Of a DNA stretch of 64,000 nucleotides, positions 11,971 through 25,200 are shown one piece after another. Position numbers and translations under genes: made by a program. The stretch's first letter is position 1; every line of letters begins with the position of its first letter. Location of the stretch: contig LSRY02000017.1 of assembly GCA_001643675.2 (NCBI GenBank), positions 1,302,001-1,366,000 of the forward strand, in the 5' to 3' direction. The notes under the pieces were generated by a model, which saw nothing but the letters and a program-made list of their open reading frames with translations, ran no database searches and was not told where the DNA came from. This DNA is from Monocercomonoides exilis. Its lineage: Eukaryota; Preaxostyla; Oxymonadida; Polymastigidae.

Positions 11971-12549
11971 CAGTCAATAAAAGTGCAAAGAATCTACAAA
12001 AGTTAAGGAAACATTAGATAGCAGACTATCAGGAGAATTCATTTTTTGAGTGCAAATGGAATGACTCAAAAACAACTGGAACATCATCATCTGCAACTGA
12101 TAGAGTTTAAAGTGGATGGGCGAATAACAAACATAATCAGGTGTCTTGAATAATTTCATCGAAATATTTAACCTTTTGCAATTAAATATTGTTTTTGGTT
12201 TCTTTTTTTCCTGTTTGATCATAAATGTGAAATATTGATGGAAAAATAACAAAAAAGAATTAACAAACGTTGTGAAATGATCTATTATATTTTGTTGCTA
12301 ACTACAAGTCTATTTTGATTGCATTTATTATTTGTGAATTGAAGAATATGATTTATCATCGTTCATTTTAAAAGAACAATAAAGAATTTTTTGATCGCAA
12401 TACATTTTGAACAAATCTCATCAATAAAATGGTTTTTTAAAAATCAATAAATAAATATAGTTAAATCACAAGTGTTATTTAAGAAAATGATTCCAGGAAA
12501 TTTTTTTTATAACCACAATAAAATTTCTTTTTAAAAAAGTTATTCGAAA

Positions 12550-12665
12550 AAGACTGACATTATTCCAATTAATTTTTTGATTCCAGTTAAAGGAGTTTAT
12601 TCCGAATAAACTTTGTTTATTTGAATAAGTTATTTTTATTCGAATAAAACCTTTCTATTCGCATT
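12550..12665. repeat. TTTATTC-rich repeat module, copy 2
   Basis: Repeated TTATTCC and TTATTCG words, with partial inverted similarity to 9812-9945 (see that entry). Confidence 0.35.
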
Positions 12666-13276
12666 GTATCTTATATTGATTTTATTAAAATCACAGATCT
12701 TTTCTTTTTCATCGTAATGATCCTTTTTAAAATCATTCATTTGTTTGAATTATGATCCCATTTTCATTCAAAAAGTGAATGAGGTGTATTCAAACTCAAA
12801 ATGCAAGATAATATTTGAAATGAAACTGTATATGAAAAAAGAATAAAAAAATAATTATCATATTGAAGGGATAAAAAAGATTATTTTTCGAATGAAAGTT
12901 TGAATTTGAAATAAAAAATCAGATTTTTTTTTTGAATATTGAAAAAGGAAAAATCAACGATAATTTAATTTATTTCGACAATTCTTTCAACAAATAAAGT
13001 TTTTAACATTTCATGAAGAAGCAAGATTTGAATATAAAGTTATTTCGAATTGTTTTTGTTCAGTTTGTTAAAAATTTTTTACCTTCATTCGAGAAATAAA
13101 AAAGACAAAAACTGATAAACAGGTATGTGTTGAACCAAGTGAAATACTGTTTTATATTTCAACACCCAAATAATTTAATTTGAGAAGTCACTTTTCACAG
13201 AATAATCGGAAGTTGATTCATTTTTTCTCAATAATTGAAAATACTTCAACATATAATTTCTTATTTTATTCATTAA

Positions 13277-13941
13277 TATAGTCAGTGTCAATAATGGTGG
13301 ACACTTTCAACAACTATGGACAGTTGCATTATCTCAACAATTGATGACTTCTGCGTTTCAAAAGATATTCATATGATTCATTCAATAAAAGAAATTTCAT
13401 GTCAGTTATCATTTTTAAATTATTTATGAAATTATATATAAATGTATATATATGGGTAATTATTTTTGATATCATATTTTTTCAAACAAAATTTTCGGAA
13501 AGAAAAATTTCATTGAGCATTAACAAATGAACACTGAAAAATGAAATAGCTTATAAAAGATGTCTTCATCTTTATTTCAATAAAAACATTTATTTGTGAA
13601 ACTATTGGGAAGTATTTTGCATTTAAATTCAAAATTTCTTTCCAAATACAAACAGTATTTGAAAAATAAGCTCCCCGAAAAAAGTTATGATTTCAAAAAT
13701 AATCACCCATATATAAAGATTTCTGAGCAACTTGAAGAATACAAATTCTCAAAGTTTCCGCAACAAATAAAAAAATTTTCCTTACACCTGTGAGAAAAAT
13801 TGTATCATTTCCGTTTATTTAATGAGTCTATTTTCGTTGTTGGAAAAAATGGGAAATTAATTGGCATATAGCATCAATCAATGAGATAATTCCTTGGTTC
13901 AAAGTCATTTAAAGAGTCCGCCATTATTAACACCACTCACA
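13277..13941. repeat. Inverted-repeat element, family B (host of a nested element)
   Basis: The left end TATAGTCAGTGTCAATAATG and the reverse complement of the right end (GAGTCCGCCATTATTAACAC at about 13914-13933) match each other. Both match the ends of the 409-bp element at 60154-60562. The interior here is longer because a family A element (13453-13709) lies inside it. Confidence 0.6.
13453..13709. mobile_element. MITE-like element, family A, nested copy
   Basis: The 257-bp unit begins TGGGTAATTATTTTTGATAT and ends with the near-perfect inverse ATTTCAAAAATAATCACCCA, with TA directly on both sides. It shares internal sequence with the copy at 59417-59678, including CTCCCCGAAAAAAG near the right end. 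It has no coding capacity. TA flanks and short terminal inverted repeats fit a non-autonomous Tc1/mariner-type element. Confidence 0.75.
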
Positions 13942-14352
13942 GACATTATTGGGACTGATGGAAACAAAATATTGCAAAGCGTATCACACAGTCCAATGAA
14001 ACAAATTTGGAGCTTTTTTTGATTGAACATTTTTCGTATTAATGGGAGATATATGAAAATAATAAGTGATTCTGAAGTTATAAGTGTCATTTTAATTTAA
14101 TTGAACCAAATATTAAATTTCTCAGTACGAATATACATCATTTTAATTTTTGCTATGGATCTCTTTCGATCAGCTTTGTTTTATTCTGTCTTTTTTGTTT
14201 TATATTAACATTTTGTGGAATTAAGATTCCCTTCAAATGAAAGAATTATGCATTATTCGTTCTTTTTGCTTATTGTCAAATTGAATGAATCTTTCTGATT
14301 AAGATCAGATTAGATGGATAAAATTAAATTTTTTTGAATAGAGTTGATTATG

Positions 14353-14430
<78 letters not shown>
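14353..14430. repeat. (AAC)n followed by 49-nt poly-A
   Basis: CAA/AAC triplets from about 14353 run into an uninterrupted A tract at 14382-14430. It is a simple repeat; a retroposed poly-A tail cannot be excluded but no source gene is visible upstream. Confidence 0.9.
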
Positions 14431-14432
<2 letters not shown>

Positions 14433-15231
14433 GAAATACTTATTCATTTTTGTCTCGTTTGAGCTTTTTCAACCTTCGTTTTTTGAAAATCACTTCGAGA
14501 AAGCATAATAACAACAATATGGACTTGGAAAAATTTTCATTAATAATTATTTGAAACATCGGGATTATTTCAAAGAATAATGTTGTTTTAAATGAATGAA
14601 TTATTTGTTAGTGATTTGAGTCATGTCAACAAAAAAACAAATGTTTGAAATGAAGAAGATAAAGCGCTGAAAGCAAGATTTAACAAATTCTATTGAAAAC
14701 AAAGAATAGAGAATTGGATTCCCTCTTGAGATGGATTCATAAATGAAGCCAAAGAATTAATAATCAATTTTTTTTTATTAAAAAAGTTCAGTTGAGTTTT
14801 GAATGTTGGTTAAATAAAAGATGTTGTATTCAGTTGATGAATAAATGTTGAAGATATGATGTTGCTGTTGATTGAGAAGAATTGAAATATAAAAATTTTT
14901 CTTTGATGCAATAAGCAGAAGGTTGAAATGTTTCAAACGTCGGAAACGAAGATAATATTGAAATTGACGAATTCATTGAGTTTATTAGTACTGATGATGA
15001 TGATCGTGAAGATAAGATATCAATAAATTCGTCTGATAAAAGATCTGCTGAATCCCATTGCATCGGAAGATGCAAAAAGTGAATCCAATTCACCTTTTGA
15101 TGTTCATCAATAGCTTTTTGTCTTTGTTTTTCGATAATTTCTGCTGTTCTTTCGTTTCTTTCGCTTGTCGCTTTATGTATTTCATTTAGACTTCTTTATT
15201 TCGCAAGGTGCATCTGCTATATTTTTTAATT

Positions 15232-15490
15232 TATGTGATTATTTCTGTTATCAAATTTCATCAATCAAAAATTTCTGTTCGAAAAATTGGATTTAATATT
15301 CATTTGATTAACGCAAAAAAGTGAAATCACTAAAAAAAGATAATTGTTTCTTGAATTTTTCTCAAATATCTTATTTTCAAAGAAAATCAAATAGCTTTTC
15401 ATTTGAATGGAAAATTTTTGCATTTAGCTAATGACCTTTGAAAAACAAACATCCTGAAAGACATTCCAATTTCAATAATAATCACCCATA
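15232..15490. mobile_element. MITE-like element, family A, diverged copy
   Basis: The left end (TATGTGATTATTTCTGTTAT) and right end (TTTCAATAATAATCACCCAT) form family A termini, and the length fits (about 259 bp). More diverged than the other copies. Confidence 0.55.
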
Positions 15491-15537
15491 TTTAACAGAA
15501 TCTTCTTATAAAAATAATTATGGCTAATAGAAATATA

Positions 15538-16854
15538 CAGTTTGTCCAAAAAAAATGTTGATCTGTCCATAAATAATGTCGATCATACCGTAATAAATAA
15601 ATCTTTCTCGGAACCATATTAACACTGTTTAAATCGTGAATAAAAAAATTTTTTTAATTCTTTATTGTGAAGAGTTTTTCCTGTTAAGCAAGAATGAATA
15701 TGAATAAAATGAATTGATGTTTTCTTTTGATCTGCTTATTCATTGAATATATTTATTTTCAACTGTTAAATCTCTTCTTAAAACTTTTATGTTACAAAAC
15801 TTTTTGTTTTCTATCTTTGAAGGTTATTATTCTATTCTTTGTGTCATTTGAATAACGAAACTTCACATTATTTCCAATTTTTTATTCTTGAGTTCCATAT
15901 TTAAAAAACATTAAGCATCTGTTGTTAAAAACATGTTTTGTATGTCAAAGAAAGCATTTTTTTCCTTGTTGTTCATGAGACTCTCTCTTTGATACAGATT
16001 TATCAAATATAACCAAAACATACACCTTTGTATTCTTTTATTTTCATTCATCAAACACTCATATCAAATACAATAATTGCGATACATGAATGAAAGATTT
16101 TATCTTTACAACTTTAATATTACTGATTTTTCTTATTACTCTGTATTTTGCTTCTTAAAAAATAACATAATCAATCATTTCAACAAATACACAATATCCA
16201 CAAAGCATGTTAAACAAGCAAAGAAATGAAAAAATGATCATTAAAAAATGAAAATTCATTGGCACAGTAATTCAATGATCGTAAATTCACTGGATCACAT
16301 GGTACGTTGAAAAATCCTCATTTGTATAGCATGAATCAATAAAAGTTGTAACCTTGTTGTGTAAATCATTCTTAATAATATTTTAAGTGATACATCAACT
16401 AGGAAATAAACAAAACGATTGAAAACATGTTAAATTAATAAAACAATTAACAAATCCATTCGTTTGGACTTAAAAAAATTGATCTTCAACAAATAAACAA
16501 AGTGACACAAATCCAAATTAGACGAGAACAATAACAATTTGCTTTCTTCCAATGTGCTTGTTTTTTCTTTTTTTATATTTTCTCATTGCTCTAAAATTTC
16601 AACATGGTCAATCATGTGAAAAAGATAAATATACAGAGTATACGAAAGCAAAATCATATGCATTCACGAATTAAATATTCGCTAAATGATTTTCTTTAGA
16701 GACTTCAACTAAGCATACTTCATTAACAAATTGATCCTTCAAAAAACATGCAAAGAAAAGTGTTTCATTCAATATTGGGTGAGAAATTTGAATATTATTG
16801 ATGGGATGATCGACATTATTTTTGGACAGATCAACATTTTTTTTGGACAGACTG
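15538..16854. mobile_element. 1.3-kb TA-flanked element with about 49-bp terminal inverted repeats
   Basis: The left end begins CAGTTTGTCCAAAAAAAATG and the reverse complement of the right end begins CAGTCTGTCCAAAAAAAATG. The match continues through TTGATCTGTCC and AATGTCGATCAT with only a couple of mismatches over about 49 bp. TA lies immediately outside both ends (15536-15537 and 16855-16856). The roughly 1.2-kb interior is AT-rich without an ORF of 60 codons, so it is non-autonomous. The TA duplication and terminal CAGT point to Tc1/mariner-like mobilisation. High end similarity suggests recent movement. Confidence 0.75.
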
Positions 16855-17162
16855 TAAAATTAAATCAGCTTTTCATATCCTCAAAATAGTCAAAAATTGG
16901 ACATAATCATGTCTAATTTAATCAAATTCATTTATTGTCACATTTTTGAATGCAAGATTATTATTTATGCTTTTTCATTCAATTTTAATCATTAATAATC
17001 ACATAAAGACACATGCGTTTTCACAATTTGTTTTCATGTCACTGCATTTTTCAAAGATAAGTCTATTTTTTGATCAAAATTTCGAATTTTTTGATTTTTC
17101 AAAAATGTGTTTGATAAAGTTCAGATAATGAGTATTAATAATAAGAATTGTTTTTTCAATAG

Positions 17163-17402
17163 TCAAAAATTTGTTGAAAAGTTCCGTTTGTTTCATTTTC
17201 ACATGAAAATGAAAATTAAGTATTTTTAACAAAACTTCATTCTAACTAACCAAATTTCACATAAATGAAAACAAACGCTTTATCATGTTATTGTTACCAT
17301 TCTGTTAAAATTTGGAATGCTAGGATGAAATTTTGATAAATATATTTAATTCTCATTTTCATATGAGAATTGAACAAAACGAACTTTTCAAAAAATATTT
17401 GA
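17163..17402. repeat. Foldback element, family D
   Basis: The two halves are inverted copies: GAAAAGTTCCGTTTGTTTCA on the left against TGAACAAAACGAACTTTTCA on the right. Similar foldbacks at 31689-31921 and 61894-62139 share the AAAAGTTCC and GAACTTTTC arms. Confidence 0.65.
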
Positions 17403-18048
17403 CAAATGAAAAAAGTGCACTTTGAAAGAATTTTTCAAAATAAAAAATCGACACAAAAATATTTATTTTAATTAATATTATTTAATATTTTTCCGTGCAA
17501 AGGAACGTCATTTTTTATCAAAATCAGTTATTGTCATAAAATGTTGTACAAAAACAGATGAGGATATATCCAATTTTTATTGTGTTAAAAGGAATACTGG
17601 ATACAATGGAAGTTATGGGATTAATTCTTAAATTTTATTGAGAAAGTTAATTAATAATCAACTCTTTTTTCTTTTTTCCTATTTGCATTATATCTCAAAA
17701 TGTTATCCAGCAACCTTGTATTCGCTTTAGAATCATTTCAAGTTAATGAATTTAATAAGATAAAAAATTTTTTGTGATGACAAGAAACCAATTACTAATC
17801 TGCAACTTTAAGTTTATCAAAACCCATCAACGACGAAAAACACAAAATTAAGCCTTCAGCCTATCAAAAAAAAAAAATCTTTCAACAACAACTGTGAGAA
17901 ATGCTCACTTTGGAGTTCCAAGATGTATTTTTACAACAGCACAAAGTTCTGGCTTTGCACCAATGTTTACTGAATCCACTGGAATTTTTGCTCCTTCAAG
18001 TTGAGTTAGAAAAGTTAGAAAATAATTTTCAAATATTGCAAAGTCATG

Positions 18049-18262
18049 AATTGGCTGATCCTTTATGAAATCACACTTTCATTCGAGTTTTGATCAAAAT
18101 TCTTTATTCCAATGGGATTTTGATAAATAGAGCTTAAACTGAAAACACATATTGTTCATGAATTGTTATTGCAGAAACAAAGTTTTTACTAAAATCCCAT
18201 AGAGATTTAATTATTGATCAAAACTCGAACGAAAGTATGATTTCAAAAAGGATCAGCCAATT
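18049..18262. repeat. Foldback element, family E
   Basis: About 214 bp. The ends AATTGGCTGATCC and GGATCAGCCAATT are exact inverses, and the arms continue through TTCGAGTTTTGATCAAAAT and TTGATCAAAACTCGAACGAA. Only one copy is seen in the window. Confidence 0.7.
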
Positions 18263-19273
18263 GAACATGTGTATTTGAACGAACAAAACTGACTGTTCCC
18301 AATCTGGTAAAAATTCTTTCCTCCAATTTTTCTCGGGACATATGATGCTTTTCGCTTAATTGTTTTTTCAATGTTCCACGTTTCCTCCTTAACGATAAAA
18401 AAGAAAAACCGTGTAATCAACCACAATTCATTCTTTTTCATATCCTGTTTTTCTTTCTTATCTGAATGAAACAAACAATTGTGAAAGTTGATTTTTCTGT
18501 TTGTCAATTGATGAATAAAGAAGACGAACATTTAATGTTTGAGATGAATGTTTTGGCTTTTCAAAAAGATGCATTAATGTGAAAGATCCATGATGAAGAA
18601 AGTTGAAAAGTTAAAAAAAAATGTTGCTTTTCAAAAGAATTATTTGCTTTTGTTCTTCCTCGTTGTGGGTGTTAACAATCAAAAAGAAGATACAAGAGAA
18701 TGCGGAATACTGAACAAGGGAAGCCTGTCAGTCGAAAAAGTGCAATTGATGGGTCCATTTATAATTTTTTGTCATGTCTTTAATTCTTTGAGGAACTGAA
18801 TCTTCTTCATTATGATATTGATTTGAAATGATGTTTCAGAATTCAAAATGTTCTTAAAATGATAATGAAGAATTTTAACACATTTTTTATTTGCAGAGTG
18901 AAATTTTAATAACCATAATGACCATTATTTCAATTCTTTTGAAATAATCATGATCTCAGAATTTCTGAATTATGAATCGAGTCAATCAAAACTGATTTGA
19001 TTTCAGATAAAAAGAAATATATCGATATATAACGTTTAGAATATATTCAAAATGTATTAATTAAGAAAATTTTATGTATGGCTCCATTCGTTTCTTCAAA
19101 CAATAAAAAGCAACAATGGGTTAAATAATCCCTTAAAAAAGTTTTTTAAATTTGTAATTTCGTTGAAAAAGTACCTTTCTGAATTTCAGAAGAAAAAGCA
19201 AACAAAGGATTCAAAAAAACACAACTCATTCTTCCATTGTTATTATTTCCGTTTATATTGTTTTTCTGTTTTC

Positions 19274-22200
19274 ATGTTTTTGGTTAGCATTTGCTTTTTG
19301 CTATCAGCTCTCAACTCTTCTGGTTTATGCAACATCGAATCAATTGAAGGGAATTACTCTTCAAAGTGTGCGATTGTGAAATCAGCTTGCAATGACCCTT
19401 TCAAAAGGAGAATTCAGTGTTCAAATGGAGAAAATGCAAATCTGAATTTTGTTTGGGAAAATCATCGAAGCTCTCTTTCAACCATATTTTCATGCTGCAA
19501 TTCATCAATCACTTTGAATATGCTGTACTGTGCTTCTTCGAATGTGAAAGGAAAAGATTGTGTGTTTTCCAATTCAATCATCAATATCCGTGATTGCATT
19601 CTCGATAATTCAGTTTTCAATAATCATCCGTTTGCTTTGTCTGGTTGCACTGTAACTGCTTGCAACATAAGCTTGTCATCCACAAAACACATGAACACTT
19701 TTCCAACACAAACTTCTTTTCACCTCCGAAGGATACAATCAACTTCAAATTGCTCCGTTTTTGTTTCCAAATCTTCATTTTCATCTTTCACAGACACTCC
19801 AGCATTCACATCTTTTGGCTGTGATGCATCAATTGCATTATCAATTGATTCATGCAACTTTTATAATGTCACCTCAAGCATACTTTTTGTTCGAAAGCAA
19901 ACACAAAGCGGTTGTGATGCATCTTTTTCAAATTGCGACTTTCTTCGTTCATCACTCCCACATCATGCAGATATTGATAAATATTCTCAAAGATGGAATT
20001 CATATTCCGCATCAAACTGCTCATTCTCAAAGTGGATTCCAGCCTCATATGCACATGAATACAATGAAAGTCAAGATTTATCTTCAATTAGCAATTATCT
20101 TTTTGAAGACTGCCTATTCACCGTTGGTTCCACTTATGCCCTTGCTTTGAAAAATGCTTCCAACATAACAATTCATAATTGCTTATTTTCACAATGCAAC
20201 AAAGGTGCTTCATTAATAGAAAACACTCACCAATTTGTTGTCAATCTATCAACTTTTTTGAATTGCTCAATCGATACATGTGGAGGAGCAATATCTTTCA
20301 ATAACGTCTCAACGCACTTGTATAATTCGAATTTCAAAAATTGTTATGCTCAAAGAAACGGAGGAGCAATTCATGAAAATTATGACAGCGAAGCCACAAT
20401 TGAAAACATCACATTTCAAACATGTTCTGATGGAGCATCTCTTGACAGATATGGTGGAGGAGCTTTGTGGTTTGGTGATTGTGGATTACACATTGTAACT
20501 GACTGTCAATTTCAAAACAATTCAAGTCCCATGAGAGGTGGCGCATTGATGTTCTCTTTTGATAGTGGGTATGCAGGGCCATTCACTTGCATGATCAAAT
20601 TCTGCTATTTCGAGAACAATTCCGCTGGCATAGAAGGTCATGATGTGGCCATACTCAACAACTGGACATCAACTTTGAACAAGAATGCATTTGTTGAGTG
20701 CAGAACAATGACAAACAAATCTCTGAGAATGGTTAACGGAACAAAGAATGTGAGGGGCTGGATGAGCTTCGGATATTACGGTGCGATAAAGGTGAACAAT
20801 AAAGAAGGAATGGATCACTTAGCATGCGGATTCAACCAGAGAAAATGCAAGACAATATCCTTTTCAACAACTGCTCAAGGAAGCCAAGATGGAAGTCTGA
20901 CAACAATTTCTGTCGATCCCTCCACATATCTCAAGACAAGCTGCACCATTGGCTCAAAGAACATCAAATTGACAAAATCTGGGAGTGAAGAAGTCACAGA
21001 AATTTCAGTTGTCACTTCTGACTCTTTGTTCACAATCACAACTGAGTATTGACAATGAAATCCTTCACTGTTGTGCACGACACAACAATGACTTCGCTGA
21101 AAACCTCACTTTTCTTTCTCTCATCTTCAGGATCTTTGCATCTGCAAGAATGCATCATTCATGGAAACTCTTCCAGCGCTCAAGGTGCCCCACTTCAATC
21201 TTCCCTGTTTGTTCTGCAAGGAGGAAGTACAACAATCGAATCCTCCACTCTGGCAGGCTTCTGGTTTGCAACAACACCAGCAATCTCTTTTTCCGATGGA
21301 TGCTCTGTGAATCTGACAAATTCCTCAACCTCGGATATTTCCAGAATAAGTGGCAACGGAGGAGGCATTGAAGGTATTGTTGGAACAAATATGGGGTTTG
21401 ATGTTGAAAATTGCAAACTGAACAGATGCGGCTCCAACGGTGGTGATGGCGGTGGCATTTCACTGACCTTGTCAGATGGATCGTCCTTCAACATGATCTA
21501 ATCATCCCTTGATGCAAATGAACATACATTTGATTCTTGTTGTTCATCTGAGGATGATAATTGTGGTGGTCATGGGGGAGGACTGCATCTTTCCATCACC
21601 CAAAGTGAAGCAAATGGGTTCAAGCTGAGCTCTCTGACTTTTCGCAACTGTGAAGCTCTGAGAGGAGATGACTTGTTTGTGAGAGCATTTGATCTGTCTG
21701 TCATCGCATCAAGCGAGAAGCTCAAATTCAGTATCGACGAAAACAACCTGACTTCTTTGGAAGGATATGAATCCTCAACAACCAACAACACTTATTCCAT
21801 CCCACTGATTTTGTATTTTCGAGTCTTTTCCGCTTCTGCTTGTGTTGCTGGAAAAGAAGGGCATGATTATACTGCCTGTGGCTTCTCGGATTTCCCTTGT
21901 AGCACAGTCGAGTATGCACTTGACTTGCACTATAAAACCACGCCTGGCTTCATTTCCTTTCTTCGTTCATTTGTGCTGAACAGTCAGCTGATTCTCAAAC
22001 AACAAGCAGTACATTTCAGCTCTGAGCCAGCCGGATCTTCAATTGGAATCTCATGCAATCAAGATGAAATTTGCACAAGCACCATCGAAACAAGAACAAA
22101 ATGCCTTTTCGCTCAAATTTGGTTTTCTTTGAATTCATCACTGAATGAGAATAGAGAATGTGTGTTTCATTGCTGCAATGAGTCCTTGTCATTCTCAGAC

Positions 22201-25200
22201 TGCTCCTTCAGCGCTGATTCGGTTGTTGCTGCATCTCTTGTGATTGCATCAAATGGTTCTTTAGATGTTCAAAACATGACAATAAGTGTGACCGAATTTA
22301 GTGCTCGCCCTGCCTTTGTTGTCAGTGGAAACGATTCCAGCTTCACATGCAAAAACTTCAAGTTGGAAAACGAGATAACATCGTTTGAGTCTGCAGTCGT
22401 GTTGCTGACAGACAAATCATCACTTGAAATATCTGACTCTGAGATAAAAAATACAGCTTTGGTGCAAAACAGTGCCATTGAGATTGAAGCTTCAACCAGT
22501 GCCACTGTTAAAAAAACAACTTTCCGCAATGTGAAAAAACAGAGCGGAAGCGGAGGAACGATCTCTGGTGTTGCAGGATTGGAAAAGAGTGTATCAGTTG
22601 AAAACTGTTCGTTCGAAAACTGCAAGTGCCAAGGCGCTGAAAATGCAAGTGGAGGAGCATTGAGCATCGAAGTGAGCGAGGGAGGATTCTTCTCATTCAC
22701 AGAATCCCACATCAACCAATGCAGCGTGAATAAAACGAGCGGATTCGGAGGTGGATTGTTCATTACCCTTGGTACAAACACAAATGCTGATTTCTTGCTG
22801 AAAGATTCTCTGTTTTCGAACAACGAGGCAAAATATGGGAATGATGTGTATCTCATTTGTGACGATCTGAACTCTGCTGTTACACATTCCAGATTTCAAC
22901 TCACATTTCACAATGAAGAAGGAAAGGAAATTGTGGAGTTGACTGGACATGATAGAAACCGTTTTGTGGATGTTAACACAGACTTGCTAATATTCCTCTT
23001 CCAGTTGAAATCAGACGTGGTTCACATATCATCAGACAACGGATTTGAAATGATCGGCTGCGGGACTGCCAAGTATCCTTGTTCATCTTTGTCAAAAGGA
23101 TTTGCAAATATCGACACTGATGCTGAACACAAAAAGTTGATTATTTGTGTTCAGTCTGTTGTTGACAGCTCCTGTAATGTCTCCAATTTCTCGATTGAAT
23201 CAAACGCACAACAACAAGATGAAACTGTCAAATCCTTTCTCATTTTTGAGGGTTCTGAAAACGATATTGCTGATGGCTGTCTCCAGAACTCATTCGATCT
23301 GTCGTTCCAATTCATAAGCCTTCTTCTTGATCGCTCTTTGTTGAATAAACAGGGCGTTATTGTGTCAACCAAATGGGGTGTTCTATCTTTCGTCAGCTGC
23401 TCATTTGGCTCAAATTGCTCCGAACTCTTCTCTCACATGCAGTTGGTTGTTATCAAAAGTGGAACGCTTTCAATTTCAGATATGAGCATAAATCAACTGA
23501 ATTTGGACAAACCTCTGTTCGAGATAAACAGTGGCTGTTTTTGCTCCATGTGCAGGATCGAGGCATCAGATCTTGCAGCAAACAGCGGAGTGTTCGAAAT
23601 CACAAATGGAACTCAGGAGGATGCAAATGGGGTGAGCGAAATAAAAATGAACAGTTCCTCATTTCAGAATGTTTCATGCAGCAAAGATGGTGGTGCGGTT
23701 TTCTCCTGTTCCCCAACGAGCTCATCAGCCTTGTTGATCGATAATTCCAGCTTCGACATTTGCAGAGCGGACATGTTTGAAAGAGGAGGAATGATGCTTC
23801 AATGCCTGAATCAAGATCGCAGATTCGAGATGAACAACAGCCAAATAACAAACTGTGGATGCTCCGTTGTTTCAGGCAAAGGTGGCGGAGTGTATCTGAT
23901 TGTTGAAGGAAAGTTGTCGCCAAACTTTGTATTCAAATCATGTGTTTTCAATGGAAACAGCGCTTGGAAAGGCAGAGACATCTTTGTCGAATGCTGGAGC
24001 ATCTCAGACCAGATCAATGAGTTCCAGTTCCAGATGGATCTTCGACCCGATGCTTTCAACCGCTTCGACGCCATCTTTGGTTCAGATGCTGCACACGACT
24101 CTCCTGTGGATCTGATTGAATATGTGACAATATACCAGCACAGCACAATCGTCATCTCTTCTTTGCCTGCCAGCAATGGTGTGAATGGACGCCAGTGCGG
24201 CAAAGCAACCCTTCCCTGTGAGACTTTTGGTTATGGTCTGAGGCATCTTATTATTGATTATTCTTCACGTTTGGTGGTTGACACATGCACCAAAATCGAA
24301 TGCGAATGCAACATCTCCGATGTGGAGATAAAGTCCAAAATCAAAGAGAAAGCAAATCTCACTTTTGCAGCAGGAATTGCAAAAACTCGTGGTTATCTGC
24401 TTTCTATTGGCAACAATTCCATTTTCAATGATCTTCGATTCATTTGTCTTTCCGAGCACACACTTCCACATCTTTCATTGTTTTTCATAAATTCAGGGTG
24501 CATATATTTTGCATCTTGTGTGGTTTCTGGTGAAAGAGGCGGTGAATCTTCTTGGCCAACTGCGTTTAAACTGACCTCAAGCGAGCTGGTGATCGATGAT
24601 TTTAAGATTGTTAATTTGGAGTGCCTCAGTCTCTTCGAATCCAATGATGGAAAGCTGTCGATAAGAGGAGTGAATGTTGAAGAGACAAAAACTTCAAAAT
24701 GTTCCATTCTCTTGAGAAATACAGTTTGCAAAATCGAAAAATTGAATATTCTTAATTGTGACACTCACGAAGGACTATTCGCAGTTGTTGATTACAGTCC
24801 TTCCAATCAAGAAACGAAGGAAAATGAAGCTCTTTCCTTTTCGCTGTCAAGCTTCTCGAACATCTCTTTGTCAAGTTGTTCTTCATGCATGTGCTTCGAC
24901 TCTATTTCTGAACCCATCGAGCTGCTCAACTGCTCTTTTTCGGAGCCTGATAATTGCGCTCAGAAACTTGGAAGCGTTGCAACTTTCTCAAATTGTTCAA
25001 GCATCATTGCTCAATCATGCAGTGCAGAAGGAAGCGTCATTTCACATTCAAACATCAAGAACAATGAGGAAATCTAGGATTATTGCATATGCCAATGGAA
25101 TTCTTCGATGCTTCATTTCAGAGGCTGTTCTGCAACCATATCAGACACCACGCTGGCAAATTCTTCAATTGGAGGTCTATCAGTTTCTGATGCACACATC

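Larger units (their letters stand above)
11971..19273. other. Gene-poor AT-rich interval
   Basis: About 7.3 kb with only short, low-complexity reading frames and no family resemblance. What can be recognised is repetitive: TTTATTC modules near 12.6 kb, nested inverted-repeat elements at 13.3-13.9 kb, a poly-A tract, a 1.3-kb TA-flanked element and three further foldback elements, each listed separately. I saw no tRNA or rRNA in it. Confidence 0.6.

Noticed and set aside
13596-13793. Short gene at 13596-13793
   Set aside because: It lies mostly within the family A inverted-repeat element and has no homologue-like features.
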